Source: Alcanivorax sp. 24
Lineage (GTDB): Bacteria > Pseudomonadota > Gammaproteobacteria > Pseudomonadales > Alcanivoracaceae
Reading direction: 5' to 3'
Length of the DNA: 64,000 bases
Assembly (NCBI RefSeq): GCF_004360225.1
Contig: NZ_SNUA01000011.1
Coordinates: 62,001-126,000, forward strand
The notes under the pieces are model-generated. The model made no database searches. It had not been told where the DNA came from and was given only the letters and a program-made list of their open reading frames with translations. Of this stretch, positions 35,649 through 42,907 are shown piece by piece. The first letter of the stretch is position 1, and each line of letters opens with the position of its first letter. Both the position numbers and the translations under genes were made by a program.

Positions 35649-36710
35649 ATGTCCGCTCCTCAAGATACTTTTGACGCCGACACCAGTAACAGGTCGTGGT
35701 GGGAGAGACTGCGCGCGTTCCAGCAGGACAAGCCGCACCTGTTCCTGCTGTTGATCATGGTGATGGTCCCGCTGTTCCTGATGAACCCTTCCACCTGGGC
35801 CGTGCTCACTCTGAGTGGTCTGGCGATGGGGGCGATGCTGTTTTTGATGGCATCCGGCATGACCTTGACCTTCGGCCTGATGAACGTACTGAATCTGGCC
35901 CACGGTTCCTTTATTTCCCTTGGCGCCTTCGCCGGCGCCACCGTGCTCACCATGTGGCTGAACGATTACACCAGCGGTTCACTGTGGGTCAATCTGGTGG
36001 CGGTGGTTCCGGCGCTGCTGTTCGCGCTGGTGGTGGCGGGGTTGCTCGGTGTGTTGTTCGAGCGGCTGGTGATCCGTCCGGTTTACGGTGATCACCTCAA
36101 GCAGATTCTGGTCACCGTGGGCGGCTCCATCATCGTCATGGAGCTGCTGCAGGTGATCTGGGGCTCCAACGAAATTCCGGTGCCGCGGCCGGAGGCGCTG
36201 CGCGGCGCGCTGCTGATCAGAGATGCGATTCCCGTTATTGGCGGCATCGCCCTGGAAAAATACCGTCTGCTGGCGGTGGTGCTGGGGTTGGCGGTGTACG
36301 CGCTGATGTTGTGGGTGATCGACCGTACCCGCCTGGGCATTCTGATCCGCGCCGGGGTGGAAAACCGCGAGATGGTGGAGGTGCACGGCTACCGCATCCG
36401 TTTGCTGTTCCTGGCGGTGTTCGTGGCCGGCTCCGCCCTGGCCGGCATCGGTGGCGCCATGTGGGCCATGTACCGGGAAATCATCACCGCGCACATGGGT
36501 GAGGAACTGATGATTTCAGTGATCGTGGTGATCATTCTTGGGGGGCTCGGTTCGGTGCGGGGCTGTTTTTATGGCGCCATGCTGGTGGGCCTGATCAATC
36601 TCTACGTGGGCTTTCTGGAGCCGCGCCTGGCGGCGGTGGCCACCGTTGGTCTTATGGTGGCGGTGTTGATGTGGCGGCCCCAGGGCCTGATTCCGGTCAT
36701 CAAGGTGTGA
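35649..36710 (+). CDS. Liv-type ABC transporter permease (LivH-like)
   Basis: 353 residues, longer than typical LivH (~300) because of an N-terminal hydrophilic lead (about 1-30). About eight hydrophobic segments follow. The family motif SGMTLTFGLMNVLNLAHGSFISLGAFAGA lies near residue 75, and AGIGGAMWAMYREIITAHMGEELMISVIVVIILGGLGSVRGCFYGAMLVGL near 260-310. It forms the channel with the LivM-like protein encoded 10 bases downstream. Confidence 0.92.
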   Translation: MSAPQDTFDADTSNRSWWERLRAFQQDKPHLFLLLIMVMVPLFLMNPSTWAVLTLSGLAMGAMLFLMASGMTLTFGLMNVLNLAHGSFISLGAFAGATVLTMWLNDYTSGSLWVNLVAVVPALLFALVVAGLLGVLFERLVIRPVYGDHLKQILVTVGGSIIVMELLQVIWGSNEIPVPRPEALRGALLIRDAIPVIGGIALEKYRLLAVVLGLAVYALMLWVIDRTRLGILIRAGVENREMVEVHGYRIRLLFLAVFVAGSALAGIGGAMWAMYREIITAHMGEELMISVIVVIILGGLGSVRGCFYGAMLVGLINLYVGFLEPRLAAVATVGLMVAVLMWRPQGLIPVIKV

Positions 36711-36720
36711 GGAGAGAAAC

Positions 36721-37959
36721 ATGCTGAAGACCTTGCTTTCCGGAGATTATCCGCGCAGCCGTCCACTTGCCGTGGTGCTGGTTTTGATGTTCCTGTGTCT
36801 GGCACTGGGGCCGTTCCTGTTCCCTGGTACCCGGGCGTTTTCCACGCTGGGCATGATTTGTGTGTTTGTGATCGTGGTGGCCTCCTACGATTTGATGCTG
36901 GGGTATACCCACATCGTGTCCTTCGCTCATACCATGTTTTTCGGCATCGGCGCCTATGGCGTGGCAATGACCATGGAGGCCATGGGCAAAGGCTTTGCTC
37001 CGATCTTTATCGGTCTGGGCGCGTCCCTGCTGGTCAGCTTGTTGTTGGCGTTGTTACTGGGGCTGTTGTCGTTGCGGGTGAAGGCGATCTTCTTCGCGCT
37101 GGTGACACTGGCGATGGCGTTCGCGTTTCTCAGTCTGGTGACCCAGCTGTATCACCTCACCGGCGGTGAGGATGGGTTGCGTGTACGGGTACCGCGTGAA
37201 CTGGGCCCGGCGTTCAAACCTTTTGATGGCGAACTGCGCGGTTTCAGTATCACCACTTTCCTGGGCGGATTGTTTACCGATCCGGGTAATCTGGGTGAGG
37301 TGTGGCGGGAATCCGTGTTCAAGGCGCGTATCACGGGCCGGGATCTGATGTATTACATCACTTTCTTCGTCACCGTCGGCGTGTTCCTGTTTCTGCTGCG
37401 TTTGGTGAATTCGCCATTCGGGCGGGTACTGCAAGCGATTCGGGAGAATGAATTCCGTGCCCAGGCGCTTGGTTACCGGACCGTGTTCTACCGTACCGCG
37501 GTGGTGATCATCTCCGCTCTGCTGGCGACGTTGGCCGGGGTGCTGTTCGCGCTGATCAACCGCTATGTGAACCCGGAGAACACGCTGAATTTCGAACTGA
37601 TGGTGTTCATTCTGTTGATGTGCGTGATTGGCGGCATGGGCACACTGTATGGCGCGGTGGTGGGCGCGGTATTGTTCCTGCTGGCGCAGAATTATCTGCA
37701 GGATGTGCTCAAGTGGCTGGGCGGTGGTCTGGAGCCGGGCACGCTGCTGGCGGAGCTGGTGGGACCGGAGCGCTGGTTGCTGTGGTTCGGTCTGCTGTTC
37801 GTGCTCAGCGTGTACTTTTTTCCCGCCGGCATCGTTGGTCAGTTACGGTTGTGGGCCGGGCGGTCGTCATCGCGGAAACAGGACAACGGCGATGACACCA
37901 CGGTGACCGGCGAGCAGGAAAGCGGCAACAAGGGCAAGGATGGTCCGGTGGTGTCATGA
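36721..37959 (+). CDS. Liv-type ABC transporter permease (LivM-like)
   Basis: 412 residues. Many hydrophobic helices fill residues 18-375. The LivM motif [27 protein letters not shown] lies at about 58-84, then [27 protein letters not shown], and [28 protein letters not shown] polar, Asp/Ser/Gly-rich tail of ~35 residues ends the protein. The gene start has GGAGAGAAAC before it. The following SDR gene begins near its stop codon. Confidence 0.92.
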   Translation: MLKTLLSGDYPRSRPLAVVLVLMFLCLALGPFLFPGTRAFSTLGMICVFVIVVASYDLMLGYTHIVSFAHTMFFGIGAYGVAMTMEAMGKGFAPIFIGLGASLLVSLLLALLLGLLSLRVKAIFFALVTLAMAFAFLSLVTQLYHLTGGEDGLRVRVPRELGPAFKPFDGELRGFSITTFLGGLFTDPGNLGEVWRESVFKARITGRDLMYYITFFVTVGVFLFLLRLVNSPFGRVLQAIRENEFRAQALGYRTVFYRTAVVIISALLATLAGVLFALINRYVNPENTLNFELMVFILLMCVIGGMGTLYGAVVGAVLFLLAQNYLQDVLKWLGGGLEPGTLLAELVGPERWLLWFGLLFVLSVYFFPAGIVGQLRLWAGRSSSRKQDNGDDTTVTGEQESGNKGKDGPVVS

Positions 37960-37985
37960 ACGCGGCAGGAAAGGAGAGTAGTGGA

Positions 37986-38780
37986 ATGGGAGAGCAAGCG
38001 GGACGTCTGCACGGCAAGGTGGCGTTGATCACCGGCGCCGCTCGCGGCATTGGCCAGGGCATCGCCGAGCGCTATGCCCGGGAAGGCGCGCGGGTGGCGG
38101 TGGCCGACCTGGACGGTGACAGCGCTGGAGAAACGGCGGCGGCGATTCGGGCCGCCGGCGGCGAGGCCATGGCGGTGACCATGGACGTCACCGATGAAGC
38201 GGCGGTCAGCGACGGTGTCAGCGCCGTGGTGACCGCCTGGGGCGGTCTGGACGTGGCGTTCGCCAATGCCGGCATTCAGCACATCGACCCGCTGGATCAG
38301 TTGTCCTTCGCCAATTGGCGCAAGGTCATGGCGGTGCATCTGGATGGCGCTTTTCTGCTCACCCGGGAGGCGCTGCGGGCCATGTATGCCAGCGGCGGGG
38401 GCACCATGCTGTACATGGGGTCGGTGCATTCACTGGAAGCCTCACCGCTGAAAGCGCCCTATGTGGCCGCCAAGCACGCCCTGCTTGGCCTGTGCCGCTC
38501 GGTGGCGAAGGAGGGTGCCGCCCACGGTGTGCGCAGCAACATCATCTGTCCCGGCTTCGTGCGCACCCCGCTGGTGGATAAACAGATCCCGGAGCAGGCG
38601 AAAGAGCTCGGCATCTCCGAGGACGAGGTGATCCGCAACGTCATGCTCAAGAACACCGTGGACGGCGAATTCACCACCGTGGAAGACGTGGCCGAACTGG
38701 CCCTGCAACTGGCGGCCTTCCCCTCGGCGGCCCTCACCGGGCAATCGGTGGTGGTCAGCCATGGGTGGCATATGGGATGA
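37986..38780 (+). CDS. Short-chain dehydrogenase/reductase
   Basis: 264 residues. ATG at 37986 is preferred because AAGGAGAG lies 9 bases upstream; an ATG at 37956 overlapping the livM-like stop has no such site. The NAD(P) loop [22 protein letters not shown], the NAG motif [10 protein letters not shown], the catalytic Ser ([12 protein letters not shown]) and the [11 protein letters not shown] Tyr-x3-Lys pair are complete. VADLDGDS at the end of the second strand (acidic Asp) suggests NAD rather than NADP. The sequence resembles 3-hydroxybutyrate dehydrogenases. It closes the importer operon. Confidence 0.9.
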   Translation: MGEQAGRLHGKVALITGAARGIGQGIAERYAREGARVAVADLDGDSAGETAAAIRAAGGEAMAVTMDVTDEAAVSDGVSAVVTAWGGLDVAFANAGIQHIDPLDQLSFANWRKVMAVHLDGAFLLTREALRAMYASGGGTMLYMGSVHSLEASPLKAPYVAAKHALLGLCRSVAKEGAAHGVRSNIICPGFVRTPLVDKQIPEQAKELGISEDEVIRNVMLKNTVDGEFTTVEDVAELALQLAAFPSAALTGQSVVVSHGWHMG

Positions 38781-38787
38781 GAAGGGA

Positions 38788-39048
38788 GTTGACAGTTGAT
38801 AGTGGACAGTTGACAGCTCGCGGGACACGATAGATTAATCTGAAAAACAAGGAGGCCGCGTCCAAGGCTTGGGCGCGGCCTCCTTGCGTATAAACGATTA
38901 GGTTCAACTATGAGCAGCGGGTTGCGTATATGCAAATACGCCTTGCGGAAAAGCAATGTCTTTTTCTTTTCACTGTCAACTATCAACTGTCAACTGTCAA
39001 CTGTCAACTGTCAACTGTCAACTGTCAACTGTCAACTGTCAACTGTCA
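38788..39048. repeat. Heptamer-armed composite element, family 1, with expanded right arm
   Basis: Left arm 38788-38815: GTTGACA, GTTGATA, GTGGACA, GTTGACA. Right arm 38972-39048: eleven units of ACTGTCA (the second is ACTATCA), the inverse of the left unit. The core holds the terminator at 38845-38886 instead of a REP. The element starts 8 bases after the SDR stop and lies between convergent SDR and minE. The rest of the gap (39049-39195) shows nothing clear. Confidence 0.85.
38845..38886 (-). terminator. Rho-independent terminator of the min operon
   Basis: 12-bp perfect stem AAGGAGGCCGCG / CGCGGCCTCCTT (38849-38860 with 38874-38885), followed on the minus strand by TTTTT. It is 300 bases past the minE stop and sits inside the heptamer-armed element. 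It lacks a T-run in the plus direction. Confidence 0.65.
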
Positions 39049-39195
39049 ACTCCCTTAACGGGAGCCCGGTTCCATCCGTGGAACCTGGAGATCGATCAGG
39101 CCTTCAAGGGGTCACAGAAGGGAATCTGAAGGGGGCTCGCCGAACCGCAAAGATACTGTACGAAAGGACAGTGTGTCAAGGTTCGGCGATGGCGA

Positions 39196-39456
39196 TCAAT
39201 CGTCCTCGCCTTCCGGCAGGGTGATGTTCAGTTCCAGAACCTCACAGCCGGACTCCCGGTCCACTTGCACATTCACTGCCTCCGGGCTCACCGGGACGTA
39301 TTTGCGCACCACGGCCAGCAGCTCTTCCTGCAGTTGTGGCAGGTAGTCGGGACCGCCGCGTCCGCTGCGTTCGCGGGCAACGATGATTTGCAGCCGCTCC
39401 TTGGCGGTGGAGGCGGTGTTCTGCTTCTTAGGCAGCAAGTAACTGAAGATGCCCAT
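39196..39456 (-). CDS. minE: Cell division topological specificity factor MinE
   Basis: 86 residues. The N-terminal anti-MinCD part reads MGIFSYLLPKKQNTASTAKERLQIIVARER, and the C-terminal topological domain has YLPQLQEELLAVVRKYVPVSPEAVNVQVDRESG. MinE drives MinD off the membrane and produces pole-to-pole oscillation of MinCD. It lies 3 bases after minD in the order minC-minD-minE. Confidence 0.95.
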   Translation of the reverse strand: MGIFSYLLPKKQNTASTAKERLQIIVARERSGRGGPDYLPQLQEELLAVVRKYVPVSPEAVNVQVDRESGCEVLELNITLPEGEDD

Positions 39457-39459
39457 GAT

Positions 39460-40272
39460 TTAGCCTCCGAACAGTCGTCCAAACAACCCTTTTTTGGCGG
39501 CGGTGAGGAAGCGGTGGGGACGTTCCTCGCCAATGAACCGCGCCACGGCATCGGCGTAAGCCAGACCAGCATCGGATTCCAGATCCAGGATTACCGGCGC
39601 GCCGGAGTTACTGGCGTTGAGCACGGCCTGGGATTCGGGAATCACACCGAGCAGGTCCACGGCGAGAATTTCCTGCACGTCCTCCACGGACAGCATTTCT
39701 CCTCGCTCCACGCGTTCCGGAGAGTAGCGGGTCAGCAGCAACCGGGCGGGAATGTCGCCTTCGCCCAGTTCGGCCTTGCGGGTCTTGCTGGAGAGAATCC
39801 CCAGAATGCGGTCGGAGTCGCGCACACTGGACACTTCCGGGTTGGTCACCACGATCGCTTCGTCGGCGAAATAGGCGGCCATCAGCGCACCTTTCTCGAT
39901 CCCCGCCGGGCTGTCGCAGATCACGTATTCCATTTCCATGTCACGCAGGCCGTTGAGCACTTTCTCCACGCCTTCCTGGCTCAGAGCGTCCTTGTCGCGA
40001 GTCTGGGAGGCGGGCAGGATGAACAGATTCTCCACCCGTTTGTCCTTGATCAGACCCTGCTTGAGGTTGGCGTCACCGTTGATCACGTTGACCAGGTCGT
40101 AAACCACGCGGCGCTCGCAACCCATGATCAGGTCCAGATTCCGCAGCCCCACATCAAAATCGATTACCGTGGTTTTATGGCCACGCATGGCGAGACCGGT
40201 TGCCAGGGCGGCGCTGGTGGTGGTCTTGCCCACTCCTCCCTTGCCGGATGTCACGACCACGATTTTTGTCAC
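39460..40272 (-). CDS. minD: Septum site-determining ATPase MinD
   Basis: 270 residues from GTG at 40272 (AGGAGAAGAGATC before it), giving the family start TKIVVVTSGKGGVGKTTTSAAL with the deviant Walker A. Switch and dimer motifs VIDFDVGLRNLDLIMGCERRVVYDLVN and YVICDSPAGIEKGALMAAYFADEAIVVTNPE are intact. The C-terminal amphipathic helix (KKGLFGRLFGG) is the membrane-targeting sequence. It binds the inner membrane with ATP and recruits MinC; MinE stimulates its ATPase. Confidence 0.97.
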   Translation of the reverse strand: MTKIVVVTSGKGGVGKTTTSAALATGLAMRGHKTTVIDFDVGLRNLDLIMGCERRVVYDLVNVINGDANLKQGLIKDKRVENLFILPASQTRDKDALSQEGVEKVLNGLRDMEMEYVICDSPAGIEKGALMAAYFADEAIVVTNPEVSSVRDSDRILGILSSKTRKAELGEGDIPARLLLTRYSPERVERGEMLSVEDVQEILAVDLLGVIPESQAVLNASNSGAPVILDLESDAGLAYADAVARFIGEERPHRFLTAAKKGLFGRLFGG

Positions 40273-40342
40273 GATCTCTTCTCCTCGAAGTCCTTGCAGA
40301 CGTAGGTGCGAGCCGCTGCCGGACACCGGCAACGACGGGTTC

Positions 40343-41071
40343 TCAACTTTTGCCCATCAGATCGGCGAAGCTCATGGCATCGCCGTCCAGGCTCATTTGC
40401 ACGGGTTTGCGTCGATAGGCGTTCGGCAGATCCTCGGCGACCCGGTAATGGCCGGCGATGGACACCAGTTCCGCGTCCAGATCCTGACAGAAGATCCGCG
40501 CCGCCTCATTGCCTCGCACGCCGGCCAGAGCCCGTCCGCGCAGCGTGTTGTAAATATGGATATTGCCTTCGGCCAGCAATTCGGCGCCGGTGCTTACTGG
40601 CGCGAGCACGATCAGATCGCCGCGGGCGTAGACCTGCTGCCCGGAACGCACCGGCTGCTCCACTACCAGGGTGTCCTCGGCGGTGGCCGGGGCGGCCTTG
40701 CTGTTGCCGGAGCGTGCCGGCGGCTCACCGCGGGCCACATCGCGGCCATTGGCCAGGTTGATGCTGCCCAGGCCAAGCATGGCGGCCACCTGGTCGTCCA
40801 GCTCCGGGTGGCGGGCCAGGGCGACCAGATTGACGCCCAGCCCGCGCAAGGTGTCCACGGCGGTCAGCAGCTCCACCTGGGAGGCGTCTTCCGGATGGGC
40901 CACGTCCACCACCACCGGCGCGTCCAGCAGCCACTGGGCGGCGTCTTCCAGGCGTTGGGAGATTTGCTGATGCAGACTGCGGGAGTCCAGATCCTTGAGA
41001 TAGAGGACCGTCGCCATCAGCATGCGGCCCTTGAATTCGAAACTTGCCTTTTCCTCGATGGAAACTGTCAT
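40343..41071 (-). CDS. minC: Septum site-determining protein MinC
   Basis: 242 residues. The N-terminal FtsZ-antagonist domain (about 1-115) has FEFKGRMLMATVLYLKDLDSRSLHQQISQRLEDA. The C-terminal beta-helix domain (about 130-242) has RSGQQVYARGDLIVLAPVSTGAELLAEGNIHIYNTLRGRALAGVRGNEAARIFCQDLDAELVSIAGHY, the conserved core that binds MinD. It blocks FtsZ ring formation at the poles. It leads the min operon; minD starts 70 bases downstream. The joining segment (about 116-130) is Ala/Pro-rich. Confidence 0.96.
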   Translation of the reverse strand: MTVSIEEKASFEFKGRMLMATVLYLKDLDSRSLHQQISQRLEDAAQWLLDAPVVVDVAHPEDASQVELLTAVDTLRGLGVNLVALARHPELDDQVAAMLGLGSINLANGRDVARGEPPARSGNSKAAPATAEDTLVVEQPVRSGQQVYARGDLIVLAPVSTGAELLAEGNIHIYNTLRGRALAGVRGNEAARIFCQDLDAELVSIAGHYRVAEDLPNAYRRKPVQMSLDGDAMSFADLMGKS

Positions 41072-41271
41072 TGACTGGGTCTTTTTACCTGCTTATTGGG
41101 TCGAAGGCGGCCGCCGGAGCGGTCCCGGCCCCGGGGGAGCTCGCCGATGAGCGGGCCTTTGGAGGGCACTCGACATATCCGGCAAAGCGTAGACGAAACC
41201 GACAAGCGGCGAAAGACGCGCGACCCACGGTCATTGTTAAATTTGCCAATGTTGGGACCCGTCGATCAAAA

Positions 41272-41550
41272 AATCGCCGGGAGCGATTGCTGCCCCACAG
41301 TTGTGGAACGGGCCGCTAACACGCAACACGCCGGCACGCTAACACGCTTTGAAAACACTCGGGCATCCCGGGACCTCTCCCTACAGGGCGCACAACGTCG
41401 TAGCGGGAGATGCCGGATCAAGTCCGGCATGACGGGGTTGCTTTGACTTCGTGTCCCCAAGGCCGGCCAGCGGGCCTTGGGTTTGGCGTGCCGGCGTGTT
41501 GCGTGTCAGCGTGCCAGCGGATGGTGGGACACTAATCGCCGGGAGCGATT
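41272..41550. repeat. Octamer-armed composite element, copy 2, flanked by small palindromes
   Basis: Arms at 41314-41347 and 41486-41520 are inverted copies built of CGCTAACA/CGCAACA/CGCCGGCA units; 25 of 26 bases match over the best stretch. The core contains TGCCGGA-tcaag-TCCGGCA. Outside the arms the same 17-bp palindrome (AATCGC-cggga-GCGATT) occurs at 41272-41288 and 41534-41550. The element lies in the 640-bp gap between minC and dps; the rest of that gap (41072-41271, 41551-41711) shows no gene. Confidence 0.75.
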
Positions 41551-41711
41551 TTTGACGTCGCGCCAGCGACGGCCCGAAGGGCGGCCTTGTACCCTGGTCC
41601 GTGGCTGATTGAGTACCGCGGCAGCGAATGACTGGTGGACGGATTATCCCCTGATTTGCCATATTTGGTGATGACGGCTGAGCGGGTGTTGGTTTTCAAG
41701 AGGAGATTGGA

Positions 41712-42182
41712 ATGACTGAAATCAATATAGGAATAGGGCCTGAAGACAGAGAGAAAATCGCCGAAGGGCTGAAACGTCTTCTGGCGGATTCTTATACCCT
41801 GTATTTACAAACGCACAACTTTCACTGGAATGTAACCGGCCCCCAGTTCAGAGAACTGCATCTCATGTTTGAAGAGCATTACACTGAATTGGCGGTGGCC
41901 GTGGATGACATAGCGGAGCGTATCCGCACTTTGGGGGTGGCGGCTCCGGGCACCTATAAGGAGTTTTCGCGCTTGAGCTCCATTAAGGAAGTGGAGGGCG
42001 TGCCCGGTTCGGAAGAAATGGTGGATTTGCTGACGAAAGGCCATGAGCAGGTGGTGAGGACCTCGAGAGAGGTGTTGACGTTGGCGCAATCAGCGGATGA
42101 CGAATCAACCGCGGCGCTGGTCTCGGATCGTATGCGGATCCACGAAAAAACCGCGTGGATGCTGCGTGCCACCCGAAAGTGA
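41712..42182 (+). CDS. dps: Dps family DNA-protection/ferritin-like protein
   Basis: 156 residues, normal for Dps. The ferroxidase site is visible in [92 protein letters not shown] supplies the last helices. Dodecamers oxidise and store iron and shield DNA in stationary phase. The ribosome-binding site is AAGAGGAGATTGGA. The usual Lys-rich N-terminal DNA-binding tail is short here, so iron storage may dominate. Its regulation could not be read from the repeat-rich upstream DNA. Confidence 0.92.
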   Translation: MTEINIGIGPEDREKIAEGLKRLLADSYTLYLQTHNFHWNVTGPQFRELHLMFEEHYTELAVAVDDIAERIRTLGVAAPGTYKEFSRLSSIKEVEGVPGSEEMVDLLTKGHEQVVRTSREVLTLAQSADDESTAALVSDRMRIHEKTAWMLRATRK

Positions 42183-42278
42183 GTCCGAAAGTGAGTCAGA
42201 GTATCTTGCTCTCTGCCTGATAAGCGTCGAAGCAGACGGGCAGGCACGGGGCAAGACCCGCCCCTTCTCACGCACGGG

Positions 42279-42348
42279 GGAGAGTCGGCGGTCAGCGTGC
42301 CAGGACGCGGGAGAAGCACGGTCCTGGCACGCTGACCGCCGACTCTCC
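42279..42348. repeat. 28-bp perfect inverted repeat downstream of dps
   Basis: 42279-42306 and 42321-42348 are exact inverse copies with a 14-base loop. The stem contains the CGTGCCAG unit of the octamer-armed family, suggesting a collapsed copy. There is no T-run. The rest of the 288-bp gap to the GFA remnant is plain. Confidence 0.75.
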
Positions 42349-42470
42349 ACGAGCTCCACGGGCTCTCGCTCCGAATCTGGCCGGGCTATGATTGCCCGAG
42401 GACGATAGGCTCAAGACAGGGATTCAACAGCACCTGCCTTAAAGGTCACTGCCTGGGTTGTCTTCGAATC

Positions 42471-42811
42471 ATGAATACGTATCAAGGAAGCTGTCATTGC
42501 CAGTCAGTGGTATTCGAGGTCAGGTGCAGCCTGGACATGGCCTATATGTGTGACTGCTCCATCTGCTCAAGGAAAGGGGCGGGAATGGTCTACGCGGAAC
42601 AAGCCGATTTTAAGCTGTTAAGGGGAGAGCACAGTCTGGGGTGCTATCAGTTCATAAAGTGGCCGAGCATTATTTCTGCAGGACCTGTGGGATCCATACG
42701 CACCATAAGCCCCGCACTTTACCCGGTAAGTACGGTATAAACACAGGGTGTTTACAGGGCATCGATCCATTCAGTCTGGAGGTCACGAAGGTGAATGGCG
42801 CTTCCAGGTAG
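42471..42811 (+). pseudogene. GFA-family (glutathione-dependent formaldehyde-activating-like) protein, frameshifted
   Basis: The first frame encodes MNTYQGSCHCQSVVFEVRC, then YMCDCSICSRKGA, the zinc-binding cysteines of the GFA fold, up to about 42660. The homologous continuation is in the next frame: AEHYFCRTCGIHTHHKPR, then GKYGINTGCLQGIDPFSLEVTKVNG, ending with a stop at 42809. One base appears to be missing near 42660 (around CAGTTCATAAAGTGGCCGAG). GFA proteins are small CENP-V-like zinc proteins of about 115 residues; the two halves together give that length. It is either a true pseudogene or an assembly error. Confidence 0.75.
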
Positions 42812-42873
42812 TCGTTACCGGCGGTCTGGCCATACAGGATTTATTGTTTTTGTGTCTGATTGGCGAAATGCTG

Positions 42874-42899
42874 CCGGACGCCGGTCTCCCGGCGTCCGG
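42874..42899. terminator. Perfect 11-bp hairpin 8 bases past the fadE stop
   Basis: CCGGACGCCGG-tctc-CCGGCGTCCGG. It is suited to ending fadE transcription, though the T-run is weak. The stem consists of one GGACGCC heptamer on each side, so it looks like the smallest version of the family 3 elements that flank neighbouring genes. Confidence 0.55.
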
Positions 42900-42907
42900 G
42901 CCGCGAC

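Noticed and set aside
41381-41662. Minus-strand open frame of 93 codons between minC and dps
   Set aside because: It consists largely of the octamer element and its palindromes; no coding features.
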